The notes beneath the pieces are model-generated. The model ran no database searches. It was not told the DNA's origin and saw nothing but the letters and a program-made list of their open reading frames with translations. Made by a program: the position numbers and the translations under genes. From contig JANSYO010000011.1 in NCBI GenBank assembly GCA_024742395.1, positions 1 through 64,000 on the forward strand: 64,000 nt of DNA. The letters run 5' to 3'. Source of the stretch: Cytophagales bacterium. GTDB taxonomy: Bacteria > Bacteroidota > Bacteroidia > Cytophagales > Spirosomataceae. This document shows positions 15,961 through 24,207 of this stretch, one piece after another; the first letter of the stretch is position 1, and the number at the start of each line of letters is the position of its first letter.

Positions 15961-16725
15961 TTAGTTTCTCCGTTTGGTAGGAAAGGCAGCCGTATTATTA
16001 AATTCTCTCAAATAGAGGAGTATTTCGTAAGTGAGGTCATAATCTGAAGCATTAAGAATAAACTCATCTCCTAGTTTACAGTATTCCATAAATTCAGACA
16101 GGTCAGGTTCTTTCAGACCGGTTATTTCAGCTACTTTACCTTTATTAAATCTAAGTTGAGTATAGAATTTCTTCAAATCCTGGTATTCTAACTCGGCCGC
16201 CTTTCTATTGTTTTTACCTTCTTTACTCCATAGATCATAAAGTGCATCAATGGAAATACCGGCCCCGGCTCCTAAGCCACCGCTTCCGCTCATTCTAACA
16301 ATGTTCCCTACAATATCCCTTTTCATGGTTTCGGCATTATGTGGGTTTTCAAGAAACTCTTTGATTTCTCGTTCAATAGTGGCACTCCTTTTGTCTTTAA
16401 CCACAACCTCTTCCAGGCTAATGGCTGTTTGCTCAAGTTTAATGGTGAAGTCTTCCAGGGATTTATCCCAGTAAACAGTTTTATCAGCATAGCCAATCCC
16501 TGTAATTAATAACGAATCACCTTCCGCTGCCCGAATAAAAAAGTCACCTTTCTCATTGGTTACCACCACGTGATCGGTTCTTTTGTTAGTGACTGTTAGC
16601 GAAGATATAGGAGTAAGGGTTTTCTCATTGATCACTTTGCCAAAGACAGACCACTGCTTTTGAGCTACACCTGTGAAGCTGCTCAATAAAAGAATAAAGA
16701 GTACGTAGAAAGATTTATGGGTCAA
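15961..16725 (-). CDS. Secreted carboxypeptidase-regulatory-like (CarbopepD_reg) domain protein
   Basis: 254 residues. Starts with TTG at 16725; this is the only start that keeps the clear Sec signal (MTHKSFYVLFILLLSSFTGVAQ). Residues about 26-105 form a CarbopepD_reg_2-like domain (VFGKVINEKTLTPISSLTVTNKRTDHVVVTN, GDFFIRAAEGDSLLITGIGY), as found at the N-termini of Bacteroidota receptors. The rest is helical with no recognised domain (EVVVKDKRSATIEREIKEFL). It follows the M14 peptidase with a 4-nt gap, so the two are likely co-transcribed. Function unknown. Confidence 0.75.
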   Translation of the reverse strand: MTHKSFYVLFILLLSSFTGVAQKQWSVFGKVINEKTLTPISSLTVTNKRTDHVVVTNEKGDFFIRAAEGDSLLITGIGYADKTVYWDKSLEDFTIKLEQTAISLEEVVVKDKRSATIEREIKEFLENPHNAETMKRDIVGNIVRMSGSGGLGAGAGISIDALYDLWSKEGKNNRKAAELEYQDLKKFYTQLRFNKGKVAEITGLKEPDLSEFMEYCKLGDEFILNASDYDLTYEILLYLREFNNTAAFPTKRRN

Positions 16726-16729
16726 TATT

Positions 16730-17944
16730 TTAGGCTTCGATCAGTTGTCCATTGATAACAAAAGCAAGGGGTTTCTGGTTTTTGACTAATGCGAAATTAG
16801 CCTTTTTCTCAAATTCTAAACGTCCAAAATCACTTTCCTGAAGCTTATACTTTGTTAATTTTTCTGAAAATCCTGATAAAGTCTCTATTTCGGCCCCATT
16901 TGCTTCAAATTCTTTAATTCCCCAGAAGGTAGAAAGGTCACCCATATCTTCAATGGTGCTTGTTAGCGTGTAGTCTGTTGCGTCATCATTATTGACTTCA
17001 TCTATATTAACGCCTATGTCCATAAGTGTTCCGTCTAGCGTACAGTTTCTGATTAACAGATCAAAAAGACACTTTTCATTGGTAGGAATACGCTCGTAGT
17101 CCTGAAGCTGGTAGTGCTGATAGCTATTAGAAGAAATACTGGCCAGTGCCGACAGTAGGATGGCGAAATTCAGTTCGCGGAGTTTCATTTTTTCCGTATC
17201 TTCTCCATTTCCGCCAGATTCTACTAAGATGAGGCTGCTTCCCCATTTCTGTATATTGTCACCAAAAGCCCTGGGTTCAAATTCATCTGAGAACCTTCCT
17301 ACTCTATTGGGAATGACTTTTTGAAGACCTTCATTTAAATGGCTAATTACCTGCATGGCTTTGGTACGGGTCTCGTTCCATTCTCGAGCCTCATTATATG
17401 CCGTGGCCAGAAACGAAATGGCTGCCTGATTGGGCGTTAGGCCAGCTGCATATCTTACATTCTGATCATGAAGATTAAATGAGAACTCGGGCTTAATTTC
17501 TTTGACCAGCTTTTTAAGCAATACACTTTCAGGACAGGCCAAAGCCAGGGCATCTCTGTTCATGTCTATCTGCTGAGCCGTTCGCCTGGTAAAACGCTGT
17601 GCCCCGTCAGGATTGATCATTGGCACAAAATGAAGCGTAAAAACTTCTAAAAGCTGTTGTGCAAAACCTGAGTTATCTTTTCTCAGGTAGTTCAGAATAT
17701 CAAAAATAGCCATTGTAGCAGTGGCTTCATTGCCATGCATTTGAGACCAAAGTAGTATAGGCCTGCTTCCCGTACCGGCTGTTATTTTGTGGATTTTTCT
17801 GCCTTCGTAGGAGCTGGCTACTTGCTGTACAGGAAATCCGCATTCTTTTATCAATGGAAGAATCTCGGCATGTTTAAATCTGCGATGAGTGAAATAAGGA
17901 TGACGGTATTCAGGATAGACTTTTAGTAAATCTTCTAGTATCAA
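16730..17944 (-). CDS. M14-family zinc carboxypeptidase-like protein
   Basis: 404 residues, apparent TTG start. Zinc-binding HxxE is visible as H70-G-N-E73 (WSQMHGNEATA) and the third ligand as His159 in FNLHDQN. Substrate-binding elements NPDGAQRFTRR (111-121) and DMNRD (127-131) are present, and the catalytic Glu is probably in LVESGGNGE. No signal peptide is evident. In this genome it follows ftsI (18-nt gap), where the dcw cluster normally continues with murE, so a role in peptidoglycan peptide processing is possible but only an inference from position. Confidence 0.88.
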   Translation of the reverse strand: MILEDLLKVYPEYRHPYFTHRRFKHAEILPLIKECGFPVQQVASSYEGRKIHKITAGTGSRPILLWSQMHGNEATATMAIFDILNYLRKDNSGFAQQLLEVFTLHFVPMINPDGAQRFTRRTAQQIDMNRDALALACPESVLLKKLVKEIKPEFSFNLHDQNVRYAAGLTPNQAAISFLATAYNEAREWNETRTKAMQVISHLNEGLQKVIPNRVGRFSDEFEPRAFGDNIQKWGSSLILVESGGNGEDTEKMKLRELNFAILLSALASISSNSYQHYQLQDYERIPTNEKCLFDLLIRNCTLDGTLMDIGVNIDEVNNDDATDYTLTSTIEDMGDLSTFWGIKEFEANGAEIETLSGFSEKLTKYKLQESDFGRLEFEKKANFALVKNQKPLAFVINGQLIEA

Positions 17945-17962
17945 AGGCTTCGAATTTTGGGT

Positions 17963-20056
17963 CTAATTTAGGGTTAAACTTACAACGCCTGAACTGATCA
18001 AGGTATAATCTTCTACTTTGCCCAGCCCTTTGTGTCGCACGGAAAACCCCTTATTTTCTAATACCGGTAAAGCATCTCTTAAGGTCATGCCTATTACATT
18101 AGGTATACTTTCTTCATCATCGAGCTCTTTCCAGATCAAGGAGTCATTTTTGACAATTGCGGCTTTGAAAGCTCCATCACCTTGTGGCTCAGTATTTAAA
18201 TGTAACTCTTCTGCTATCTCCTGAAGGTCTGTAGACATACCGGCCTTTTGCTGAAGGGCTATGAGTTTTAACTGCTGCCTTCTCTGCTGAGCCGGATGAA
18301 TTTCTACATCGTAAGCAAAAACTTTGTTTGCAATATCTCTAAAAACCGGAGCACATACTTTTGAGGCGTACATACCCGTTCCTTGTGGTTCGTCAATAAC
18401 TATTGCACAAGAGTATTTTGGGTTATCTGCCGGAAAGAAACCAATAAATGAAGTATAAAATCTACCTTCTTTACTGTAGCCTGTTTTGCTTAGCTTTTGT
18501 GCGGTTCCGGTCTTTCCTGCTACTTTACAAAATCCTTCTTTAATGCCTTCTGCGGTTCCATTGTCAACCACTCCACGCATCATAGCTTGTGCGGCTTCTA
18601 TCACTTGGCGTGGTGCTATCCGACTTGATTCTTTTCTGTTGTTGTAAGTTTCTACCACCAGGTTTCCTTCTCTGATTTCTTTCACAATGAATGGCTCAAC
18701 CCAGTATCCATCATTGGCAACGGCATTGTAAAATGCCAGCATTTGAATTGGGGCTATTGATGATTCATATCCAATACTCATCCAAGGCAAAGTAGATTTA
18801 CTATAGGAGGCATCTTCAGAGTTTTTAAAATAAGGTTTTTTCTCTCCTTTCAGCTGAAAACCAATGGGCTGATCAAGTTTATAGTTTTGCACATATCTGA
18901 CATACTCGTCAATGGCATTTAACCCAAACGTACGTTTAATGAGTTTGTAAATGCCGATGTTGCATGATTTTTCAAATACTTCTCTCAGGGTAATGTCTCC
19001 ATGATGATGATCGCAGGTAAAACGAATGCCATGATGCATCAGTGAGCCTTCGCAATTGGCAGCAAAATCATCAAGTTTTAAGTCACTTTTTTCCATTATA
19101 GCCATCATGGAGGCCAGTTTGAAGGTAGAGCCGGGGTCAGTAGAGGCCAGAACTGCATGGTTCATGTCTTCGTAATACTGAGTTTGTCCATCTCTTTGCC
19201 TTCTTGAAAGGTTAGAAATGGCTTTAATCTCACCCGTTTTAATTTCCATGATAATTGCCGAGCCGTATTTAGCGTTAGTGCTTACCACTTTCTTTCTCAA
19301 TGCACTTTCAGCAATGTCCTGAAAATTGACATCAATAGTAGTTACCACATCCATGCCGGGCTGAGCTTCAACATTTATTTCGGAGTCGAGCGGTTGGAGG
19401 TCACCCCCGGCTAGTCTTTTATACTGGGCCTGACCGTTTTTTCCTGCCAGGTAGGCATTAAAGGCGTGCTCAATTCCGAAAAGTCCTTTGGTTTTAGTTT
19501 CTCTATCCAAGGCCCCTATAGTTCGCATGGCCATGGAGTTGAAAGGCAATGATCTTGTAGAAACCGGCTCGAAAATCCCTCCACCTCTGAATTTACCTTC
19601 TCTAAAAAGAGGGAAGGTCTGAATTAGCTCTTTTTCCTGATGGGAAATCCTTCGGCTCACTACACGTAAATACCTCCTTTTAGGATCTTTTCTTCTTTGG
19701 CTGATCAAGGCTTTATATTCTTGCCTGCTTTTGTCTTTAAATGTTTTAGACAAAAGTAAACTCAGAGAGTCAATGCTTTCTTTGAAAAGTTGATCTGATG
19801 CCTGCTGAGTATCCAGCCCCAGATAATAATAAGGTACAGAGGTAGCCAAAAGGCTTTTTCCGTCTGAGGCGTAAATATTGCCCCTCATTGCCGGTATTTC
19901 TTTAGCGAAAATCATGCTTTTCTCTATAGAAGCATTGACAAGTTCTTCGTTGTTCTGAATACGAACAATGCCCCAGATGATAATTACTCCAAAAAGGGAG
20001 ATAACCACAAAAGTGAGAAAGGAGCGGCTCTGAATTTGATCTTTAATACTACTCAT
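17963..20056 (-). CDS. ftsI: Division transpeptidase PBP3/FtsI with C-terminal PASTA domain
   Basis: 697 residues. A single N-terminal transmembrane helix (FLTFVVISLFGVIIIWGIVRI) precedes the PBP dimerisation domain (about 50-240) and the transpeptidase domain with S310-T-F-K313, S364-C-N and K515-T-G. A single PASTA unit closes the protein (IPNVIGMTLRDALPVLENKGF). It crosslinks septal peptidoglycan as the partner of FtsW. Gene order rsmH-ftsL-ftsI identifies it as the division PBP. Its start is 14 nt after the stop of the FtsL-like gene. The usual downstream murE/mraY genes are absent. Confidence 0.95.
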   Translation of the reverse strand: MSSIKDQIQSRSFLTFVVISLFGVIIIWGIVRIQNNEELVNASIEKSMIFAKEIPAMRGNIYASDGKSLLATSVPYYYLGLDTQQASDQLFKESIDSLSLLLSKTFKDKSRQEYKALISQRRKDPKRRYLRVVSRRISHQEKELIQTFPLFREGKFRGGGIFEPVSTRSLPFNSMAMRTIGALDRETKTKGLFGIEHAFNAYLAGKNGQAQYKRLAGGDLQPLDSEINVEAQPGMDVVTTIDVNFQDIAESALRKKVVSTNAKYGSAIIMEIKTGEIKAISNLSRRQRDGQTQYYEDMNHAVLASTDPGSTFKLASMMAIMEKSDLKLDDFAANCEGSLMHHGIRFTCDHHHGDITLREVFEKSCNIGIYKLIKRTFGLNAIDEYVRYVQNYKLDQPIGFQLKGEKKPYFKNSEDASYSKSTLPWMSIGYESSIAPIQMLAFYNAVANDGYWVEPFIVKEIREGNLVVETYNNRKESSRIAPRQVIEAAQAMMRGVVDNGTAEGIKEGFCKVAGKTGTAQKLSKTGYSKEGRFYTSFIGFFPADNPKYSCAIVIDEPQGTGMYASKVCAPVFRDIANKVFAYDVEIHPAQQRRQQLKLIALQQKAGMSTDLQEIAEELHLNTEPQGDGAFKAAIVKNDSLIWKELDDEESIPNVIGMTLRDALPVLENKGFSVRHKGLGKVEDYTLISSGVVSLTLN

Positions 20057-20070
20057 TGGTGATATAGAGG

Positions 20071-20442
20071 TTATCGTTTAGCCACTATTTTAACCGGCGG
20101 TTCAATGTTTCTATGTAATCCTCTGCTTTCTAAAGATTCAGAAACCTGAGAGTGCTTACTTTTAAACATATAGGCAGATTTGTGTGAGATGTAGGAAGCC
20201 CTTTTCTCTTTGATCTCTCTTTCGGCCTTAGTTATGTCACGCGATAGCGTCTCCACATTATGTTGAAAGAAAATGTAAATGAGCACCAGCCCAAAGGCAA
20301 AAAGCACTTTTTTAAGCTTTGAAGTAGGAAATTCTTCGGTCATTTCCAGCTTTAAAGCCAGCCATTCGAAGAAGTTAAGGCGTTCAGACAGCCGTGAGAA
20401 CAAAGGTTCTTTACGCTGCCCTTTTGGGGTATTTGCAGACAT
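20071..20442 (-). CDS. FtsL-like cell division protein
   Basis: 123 residues. Cytoplasmic basic N-terminus, one transmembrane helix (VLFAFGLVLIYIFFQHNVETL, about residues 46-66), then a short heptad-like helix (SRDITKAEREIKEKRASYISHKS). This architecture and its position between rsmH and ftsI identify the small bitopic FtsL-like protein of Bacteroidota, a scaffold for the divisome. Sequence conservation in this family is low, so the call leans on topology and context. Confidence 0.85.
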   Translation of the reverse strand: MSANTPKGQRKEPLFSRLSERLNFFEWLALKLEMTEEFPTSKLKKVLFAFGLVLIYIFFQHNVETLSRDITKAEREIKEKRASYISHKSAYMFKSKHSQVSESLESRGLHRNIEPPVKIVAKR

Positions 20443-20577
20443 GATTATTAGGAACGTTTAATTAAAAACGAAAAGCACTGATCAAAAGTAATCATTCCCC
20501 GGGTAAAAAACCAAGGTTTACAGACTGCTCAAATTTCAGTGATTTTTGTGACTAAGGATGAACGGGCAAAAAAAATC

Positions 20578-21486
20578 TTACTCTGCCAGTTTTTCAGCTA
20601 TACGCAATTTTGCACTTCGCGATCTTGGGTTTCGCTGAAGTTCTTCCTCAGAGGCGGTGATAGGTTTTCGAGTCACAGCAGAGAGAGGCTTCAATAAATT
20701 GCCAAAAAAATCTTTCTCCATTTTGCCATCAATGTGACCGCTACGAATGTAGTTTTTAACCATTCTGTCTTCAAGAGAATGGTAAGACATTACCACCAAA
20801 CGGCCATTATCATTGAGAATATCAGGCGTTTGCTCCAGAAACTCCTCCAAAACTTTCATTTCTTCATTCACCTCTATTCTTAAAGCCTGAAAAGCCTGTG
20901 CGAAATATTTAAACTCCCTGTGTTTTGGAGCAATGGGTTCGAGGACGGCCTTTAAATCAGCAATGGTATTTATTGGGCTGCCAGAACGAGCCAGGTCAAT
21001 GGCCTGAGCAGCGGTTTTTGCGTTTTTTAGTTCGCCATACATTCCTAAAATTTTATGAAGATCTGCCACGGAATATGTATTCACCACATCCTTGGCAGAA
21101 GGTCCCGTCTTATTGTTCATTCGCATGTCAAGCTCACCATCAAAACGAGTAGAAAAACCTCTTCCGGGTTCATCTATCTGGTGAGAAGAAACACCTAAAT
21201 CTGCCAGTATTCCGTCAACCTTTTTGACTCCATAAACGCGAAGAAATTTCTTGATATAACGGAAGTTGGCTTTAACAAAAGTGAAATTTTTGTCTTCTAT
21301 TTGTGCAGCATTGGCTTTGGCGTCATCGTCCTGATCAAAACCAAAAAGTCGACCTGTGCTTAATTGTTTCAGAATTTCTTTTGAGTGGCCTCCACCTCCA
21401 AATGTAACGTCTACGTAAATGCCGTCAGGCTTAATATTCAAGCCTTCCAGGCATTCTGAAAGCATTACCGGCACATGATATTCCAT
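20578..21486 (-). CDS. rsmH: 16S rRNA (cytosine(1402)-N(4))-methyltransferase
   Basis: 302 residues from the ATG at 21486, which gives the conserved MEYHVPVMLSECLEGL start; an in-frame start 15 codons further upstream would add a non-conserved tail and overlap the promoter box. SAM-binding motif DVTFGGGGHSKEIL, LADLGVSSHQID, and the C-terminal SYHSLEDRMVKNY and NPRSRSAKLRIAEK are classic RsmH/MraW features. It methylates the decoding-site cytosine of 16S rRNA. It opens the dcw fragment (rsmH-ftsL-ftsI). The usual upstream mraZ is missing: the neighbour is a divergent lipoprotein. Confidence 0.97.
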   Translation of the reverse strand: MEYHVPVMLSECLEGLNIKPDGIYVDVTFGGGGHSKEILKQLSTGRLFGFDQDDDAKANAAQIEDKNFTFVKANFRYIKKFLRVYGVKKVDGILADLGVSSHQIDEPGRGFSTRFDGELDMRMNNKTGPSAKDVVNTYSVADLHKILGMYGELKNAKTAAQAIDLARSGSPINTIADLKAVLEPIAPKHREFKYFAQAFQALRIEVNEEMKVLEEFLEQTPDILNDNGRLVVMSYHSLEDRMVKNYIRSGHIDGKMEKDFFGNLLKPLSAVTRKPITASEEELQRNPRSRSAKLRIAEKLAE

Positions 21487-21518
21487 AATTGAACTAAAAT
21501 TTCTCTTATTTGGGTTTA

Positions 21519-21526
21519 CAAAAGTA
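21519..21526 (-). promoter_or_regulatory. Candidate -7 box of the rsmH operon
   Basis: The minus strand reads TACTTTTG (TAnnTTTG), 32 nt upstream of the ATG at 21486. This supports the shorter rsmH start. Confidence 0.45.
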
Positions 21527-21545
21527 GTCAATCAAAAGACCTTTA

Positions 21546-22766
21546 ATGAATTCTATCAAATACCTTTTTCTTCTTCTTGTATTTCTTACGTCTTGTCAAG
21601 AGTCTAAAACCGATGTTCAGGGTACCTGGAGAGCCAGTGTTCCTACTGTTATTGGGGACATCCCGTTTCATTTGACTTTTGAGGGTGAAGGCGACACACT
21701 TCAAGTGTATGCTCTGAATGGGGATGAGCGGCTTGAGCTGGACTTTGCCTATTTTAAAGACGACTCCTTACGAATTTCAATGGAGGTATTTGATGCAGAA
21801 ATAGTGGCGAAAGTAAATGGAGATAAAATGGTGGGTACCTACCGAAAGAAACTGGGTAATCTGGAGAACCGGCAAGGAGTATTCACTGCTCAAAAAGGGG
21901 ATTTGCCCAGGTTTTTAGGTGCAGCTGAGAAAGTTAACTATCAGTTGGCTGAAAAATATGCTGTTACCTTCACAGAGCCTGAGGGCGATGAATATCCGGC
22001 TATTGGACTTTTTGAACAAGAAGGAAATGAGGTAACAGGTACTTTTTTGACGTCCGTTGGTGATTATCGCTTTTTACAAGGAAACATTGTGGGAGATAGT
22101 CTGAAACTTAGCTGTTTTGATGGAACGCATATCTTTTTATTCAAAGCAAAAATTGAAGGCGATAGCTTAGTAGGAGGCCGTTTCTCCAGCAGTCTTCAGT
22201 ATCAGGAAACCTGGCTTGGAATAAAAAATGATTCGGCTGAGTTACCGGATGCAGAAAGTCTGACTTTCTTGAAGCCGGGTTATGAAACCATTAGTTTCAG
22301 CTTTCCTAATGAGAAAGGTGAGCTGGTATCGCTCAGTGATGAAAGGTATAACGATAAAGTGGTGCTGGTGCAAATCTTAGGTAGCTGGTGCCCAAACTGC
22401 ATGGATGAAAGTAAGTTTTATGCTAAATGGCTGAAGGAAAACCCTGAAGCCCCGGTAGAGGTGATAGGCTTGGCCTATGAAAAGAAAACAGACCCAGATT
22501 TTGCTTTTCCTAAAATCAAACGAATGAAAGAACGTTTTGGGATGAATTATGAAGTCTTACTGGCAGGATTAAATACAGGTGAAGAAGCGGCGAAATCTTT
22601 ACCAATGTTAAACCATGTTATGAGTTTTCCTACCACTATTTATATAGATAAATCGGGAAAGGTAAGAAAGATACATACCGGTTTTTCAGGCCCGGGTACG
22701 GGTGAGTATTATGAACACTTTGTTGAGAACTTTGAAAGATATATGGAAAAGCTGATGGCCGAGTGA
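21546..22766 (+). CDS. TlpA-like thioredoxin-fold lipoprotein
   Basis: 406 residues. Lipoprotein signal MNSIKYLFLLLVFLTSC. The N-terminal half (25-240) is a beta-rich domain with GTW and GTY/GTF repeats, similar to the DUF4369-type N-domains of Bacteroidota TlpA proteins. The C-terminal thioredoxin fold contains LGSWCPNCMDESKF (CPNC) and a cis-Pro in SFPTTIYIDKSGKV. Likely a periplasmic thiol:disulfide reductase; partner unknown. Divergent from rsmH with 59 nt between starts. Confidence 0.9.
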   Translation: MNSIKYLFLLLVFLTSCQESKTDVQGTWRASVPTVIGDIPFHLTFEGEGDTLQVYALNGDERLELDFAYFKDDSLRISMEVFDAEIVAKVNGDKMVGTYRKKLGNLENRQGVFTAQKGDLPRFLGAAEKVNYQLAEKYAVTFTEPEGDEYPAIGLFEQEGNEVTGTFLTSVGDYRFLQGNIVGDSLKLSCFDGTHIFLFKAKIEGDSLVGGRFSSSLQYQETWLGIKNDSAELPDAESLTFLKPGYETISFSFPNEKGELVSLSDERYNDKVVLVQILGSWCPNCMDESKFYAKWLKENPEAPVEVIGLAYEKKTDPDFAFPKIKRMKERFGMNYEVLLAGLNTGEEAAKSLPMLNHVMSFPTTIYIDKSGKVRKIHTGFSGPGTGEYYEHFVENFERYMEKLMAE

Positions 22767-22770
22767 AAGT

Positions 22771-23718
22771 TTAATCTAATAGAAAACTTATGGGCATTGT
22801 GAACCATTGATTAACAGGTTTGCCTCGGTGTAGAGCCGGATTAAATCTTCCAGACATAGCTTTAACGATCCTCAATGCCTCTGCATCAATGGAGTGATAA
22901 ACCCCTTTTAGAAGGGATACTTTATCTAAGGAACCATCTGTCTTTACCGTAAATCTCACAAAAACGGTTCCCTGCCTATTACCCGAACGTGCATCTATTG
23001 GGTATGATATCATATTCTCTATAAATGCATACATTTTTTCAATCCCTCCCTTAAATTCGGCGTTTTTAATGATTTCCTTGTACTTAATATTATTACCAGG
23101 TGGATCAAAGTATATACCTTTGACAAGTACGCCTTTTGAGTAATCTTCAGTAAACCATTTGTCTCCATTAAGAAGTGTGCCCGTCCAGGTACCTTCCCTC
23201 AAGCCATTCACGTATTTGCCACGTTCATATCCCAATTCTTCTTTGTTAAATTCTTCAGATTCTCCATTACCATCTTTTACTAATTGATTACCCTTCTGAT
23301 CAAAAATGCTAATTACTTCTGGCGTTTCATTCGGTGAGCCTTTGTATCTCTTCACACAAAAAAGCTGTCCGGTTTCAAAGTACTCTTTGTAAGGGCCAAC
23401 TAGTTGATTTTTAGAGTACATAGAGGAAATCTCTATATTCTCATTTTTATGAAATTTCAAATACCTCCCTTGTTTGTCATAGTGCCAAATTGGGGGTATT
23501 TTTGTCGTAAAACCTACAGCAAGTTTTTCGCCTGTAATATGAAAATCATGAACAATGATATTGACGGAGTCATGATAAAACATCAATCGGTAGTAGGCCG
23601 CGTCATCTTTATCAGAGTTATTAAAATTCTTATCGAAAAAGAAGGCTCCATCCTGTGATAAGACTGGAGAAGTGATAAATAGGAAGAGGAGGGTTAAGAT
23701 ATTTTTAAAGAAAGTCAT
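22771..23718 (-). CDS. TonB C-terminal domain protein with MORN-like/YwqK-type repeats
   Basis: 315 residues. Signal peptide MTFFKNILTLLFLFITSPVLSQ. The middle part has toxin-antitoxin YwqK/MORN-type segments (LVGPYKEYFETGQLFC, YVNGLREGTWTGTLLNGDKWF). The C-terminus is a TonB fold (GTVFVRFTVKTDGSLDKVSLLKGV, DAEALRIVKAMSGRFNPA). Such Bacteroidota proteins are often called energy transducer TonB, but this one has a cleavable signal instead of an N-terminal anchor and no Pro-rich spacer, so a role in energy transduction is doubtful. Monocistronic. Confidence 0.82.
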   Translation of the reverse strand: MTFFKNILTLLFLFITSPVLSQDGAFFFDKNFNNSDKDDAAYYRLMFYHDSVNIIVHDFHITGEKLAVGFTTKIPPIWHYDKQGRYLKFHKNENIEISSMYSKNQLVGPYKEYFETGQLFCVKRYKGSPNETPEVISIFDQKGNQLVKDGNGESEEFNKEELGYERGKYVNGLREGTWTGTLLNGDKWFTEDYSKGVLVKGIYFDPPGNNIKYKEIIKNAEFKGGIEKMYAFIENMISYPIDARSGNRQGTVFVRFTVKTDGSLDKVSLLKGVYHSIDAEALRIVKAMSGRFNPALHRGKPVNQWFTMPISFLLD

Positions 23719-23779
23719 GTGGTATTTAAAATTACTAGGTCAAGTTTTTAATGCTCAATAACTAAGGTCAATATGAACC

Positions 23780-24175
23780 CTATTCTGCCAATACTCCAGG
23801 CTTTAACAATAAAGGAACAGGTTTTAAGGCTTCCTCGTTAATTGAATTTGAGGGTACAAGAAAGGTTTTATCCATGAGTTTGTTTTCTTCAAAAAAGGTG
23901 ACTTTGAATTCATTGTTCAGCTTAAAAAGCTCGGGCTGTATCAGCTCTATTTTGGCGTAGGATTTTGCAGGTAGAATATCAATTTTCTTCCGCATGAGAG
24001 AGGTTTGATCTTTATCGTCATAGCCATGAGAAACGATAATTACCATTTCAATATCCTGTTCTTTGTCATTGATGAGGTAGGCGTTCCAGTCTTCACATTG
24101 AAAAACCTCATTATATTCTTTTACTATGGCCAGATACACATCATTAACTTCAGGAATCTCTATATCTTTTTTCAC
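23780..24175 (-). CDS. Conserved Bacteroidota hypothetical protein
   Basis: 131 residues, cytoplasmic, no membrane segment. Opens MKKDIEIPEVNDVYLAIVKEYNE and contains WNAYLINDKEQDIEMVIIVSHGY and PAKSYAKIELIQPELFKLNNEF. I recall similar short Bacteroidota proteins that carry a misleading phenylalanyl-tRNA synthetase subunit name; nothing in this sequence supports synthetase activity. All-beta character is suggested by alternating hydrophobics. It ends 60 nt from the TonB-domain gene on the same strand. Function unknown. Confidence 0.65.
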   Translation of the reverse strand: MKKDIEIPEVNDVYLAIVKEYNEVFQCEDWNAYLINDKEQDIEMVIIVSHGYDDKDQTSLMRKKIDILPAKSYAKIELIQPELFKLNNEFKVTFFEENKLMDKTFLVPSNSINEEALKPVPLLLKPGVLAE

Positions 24176-24207
24176 GTACTCTTACTTTAAATTATTTGCT
24201 AGTTTTT

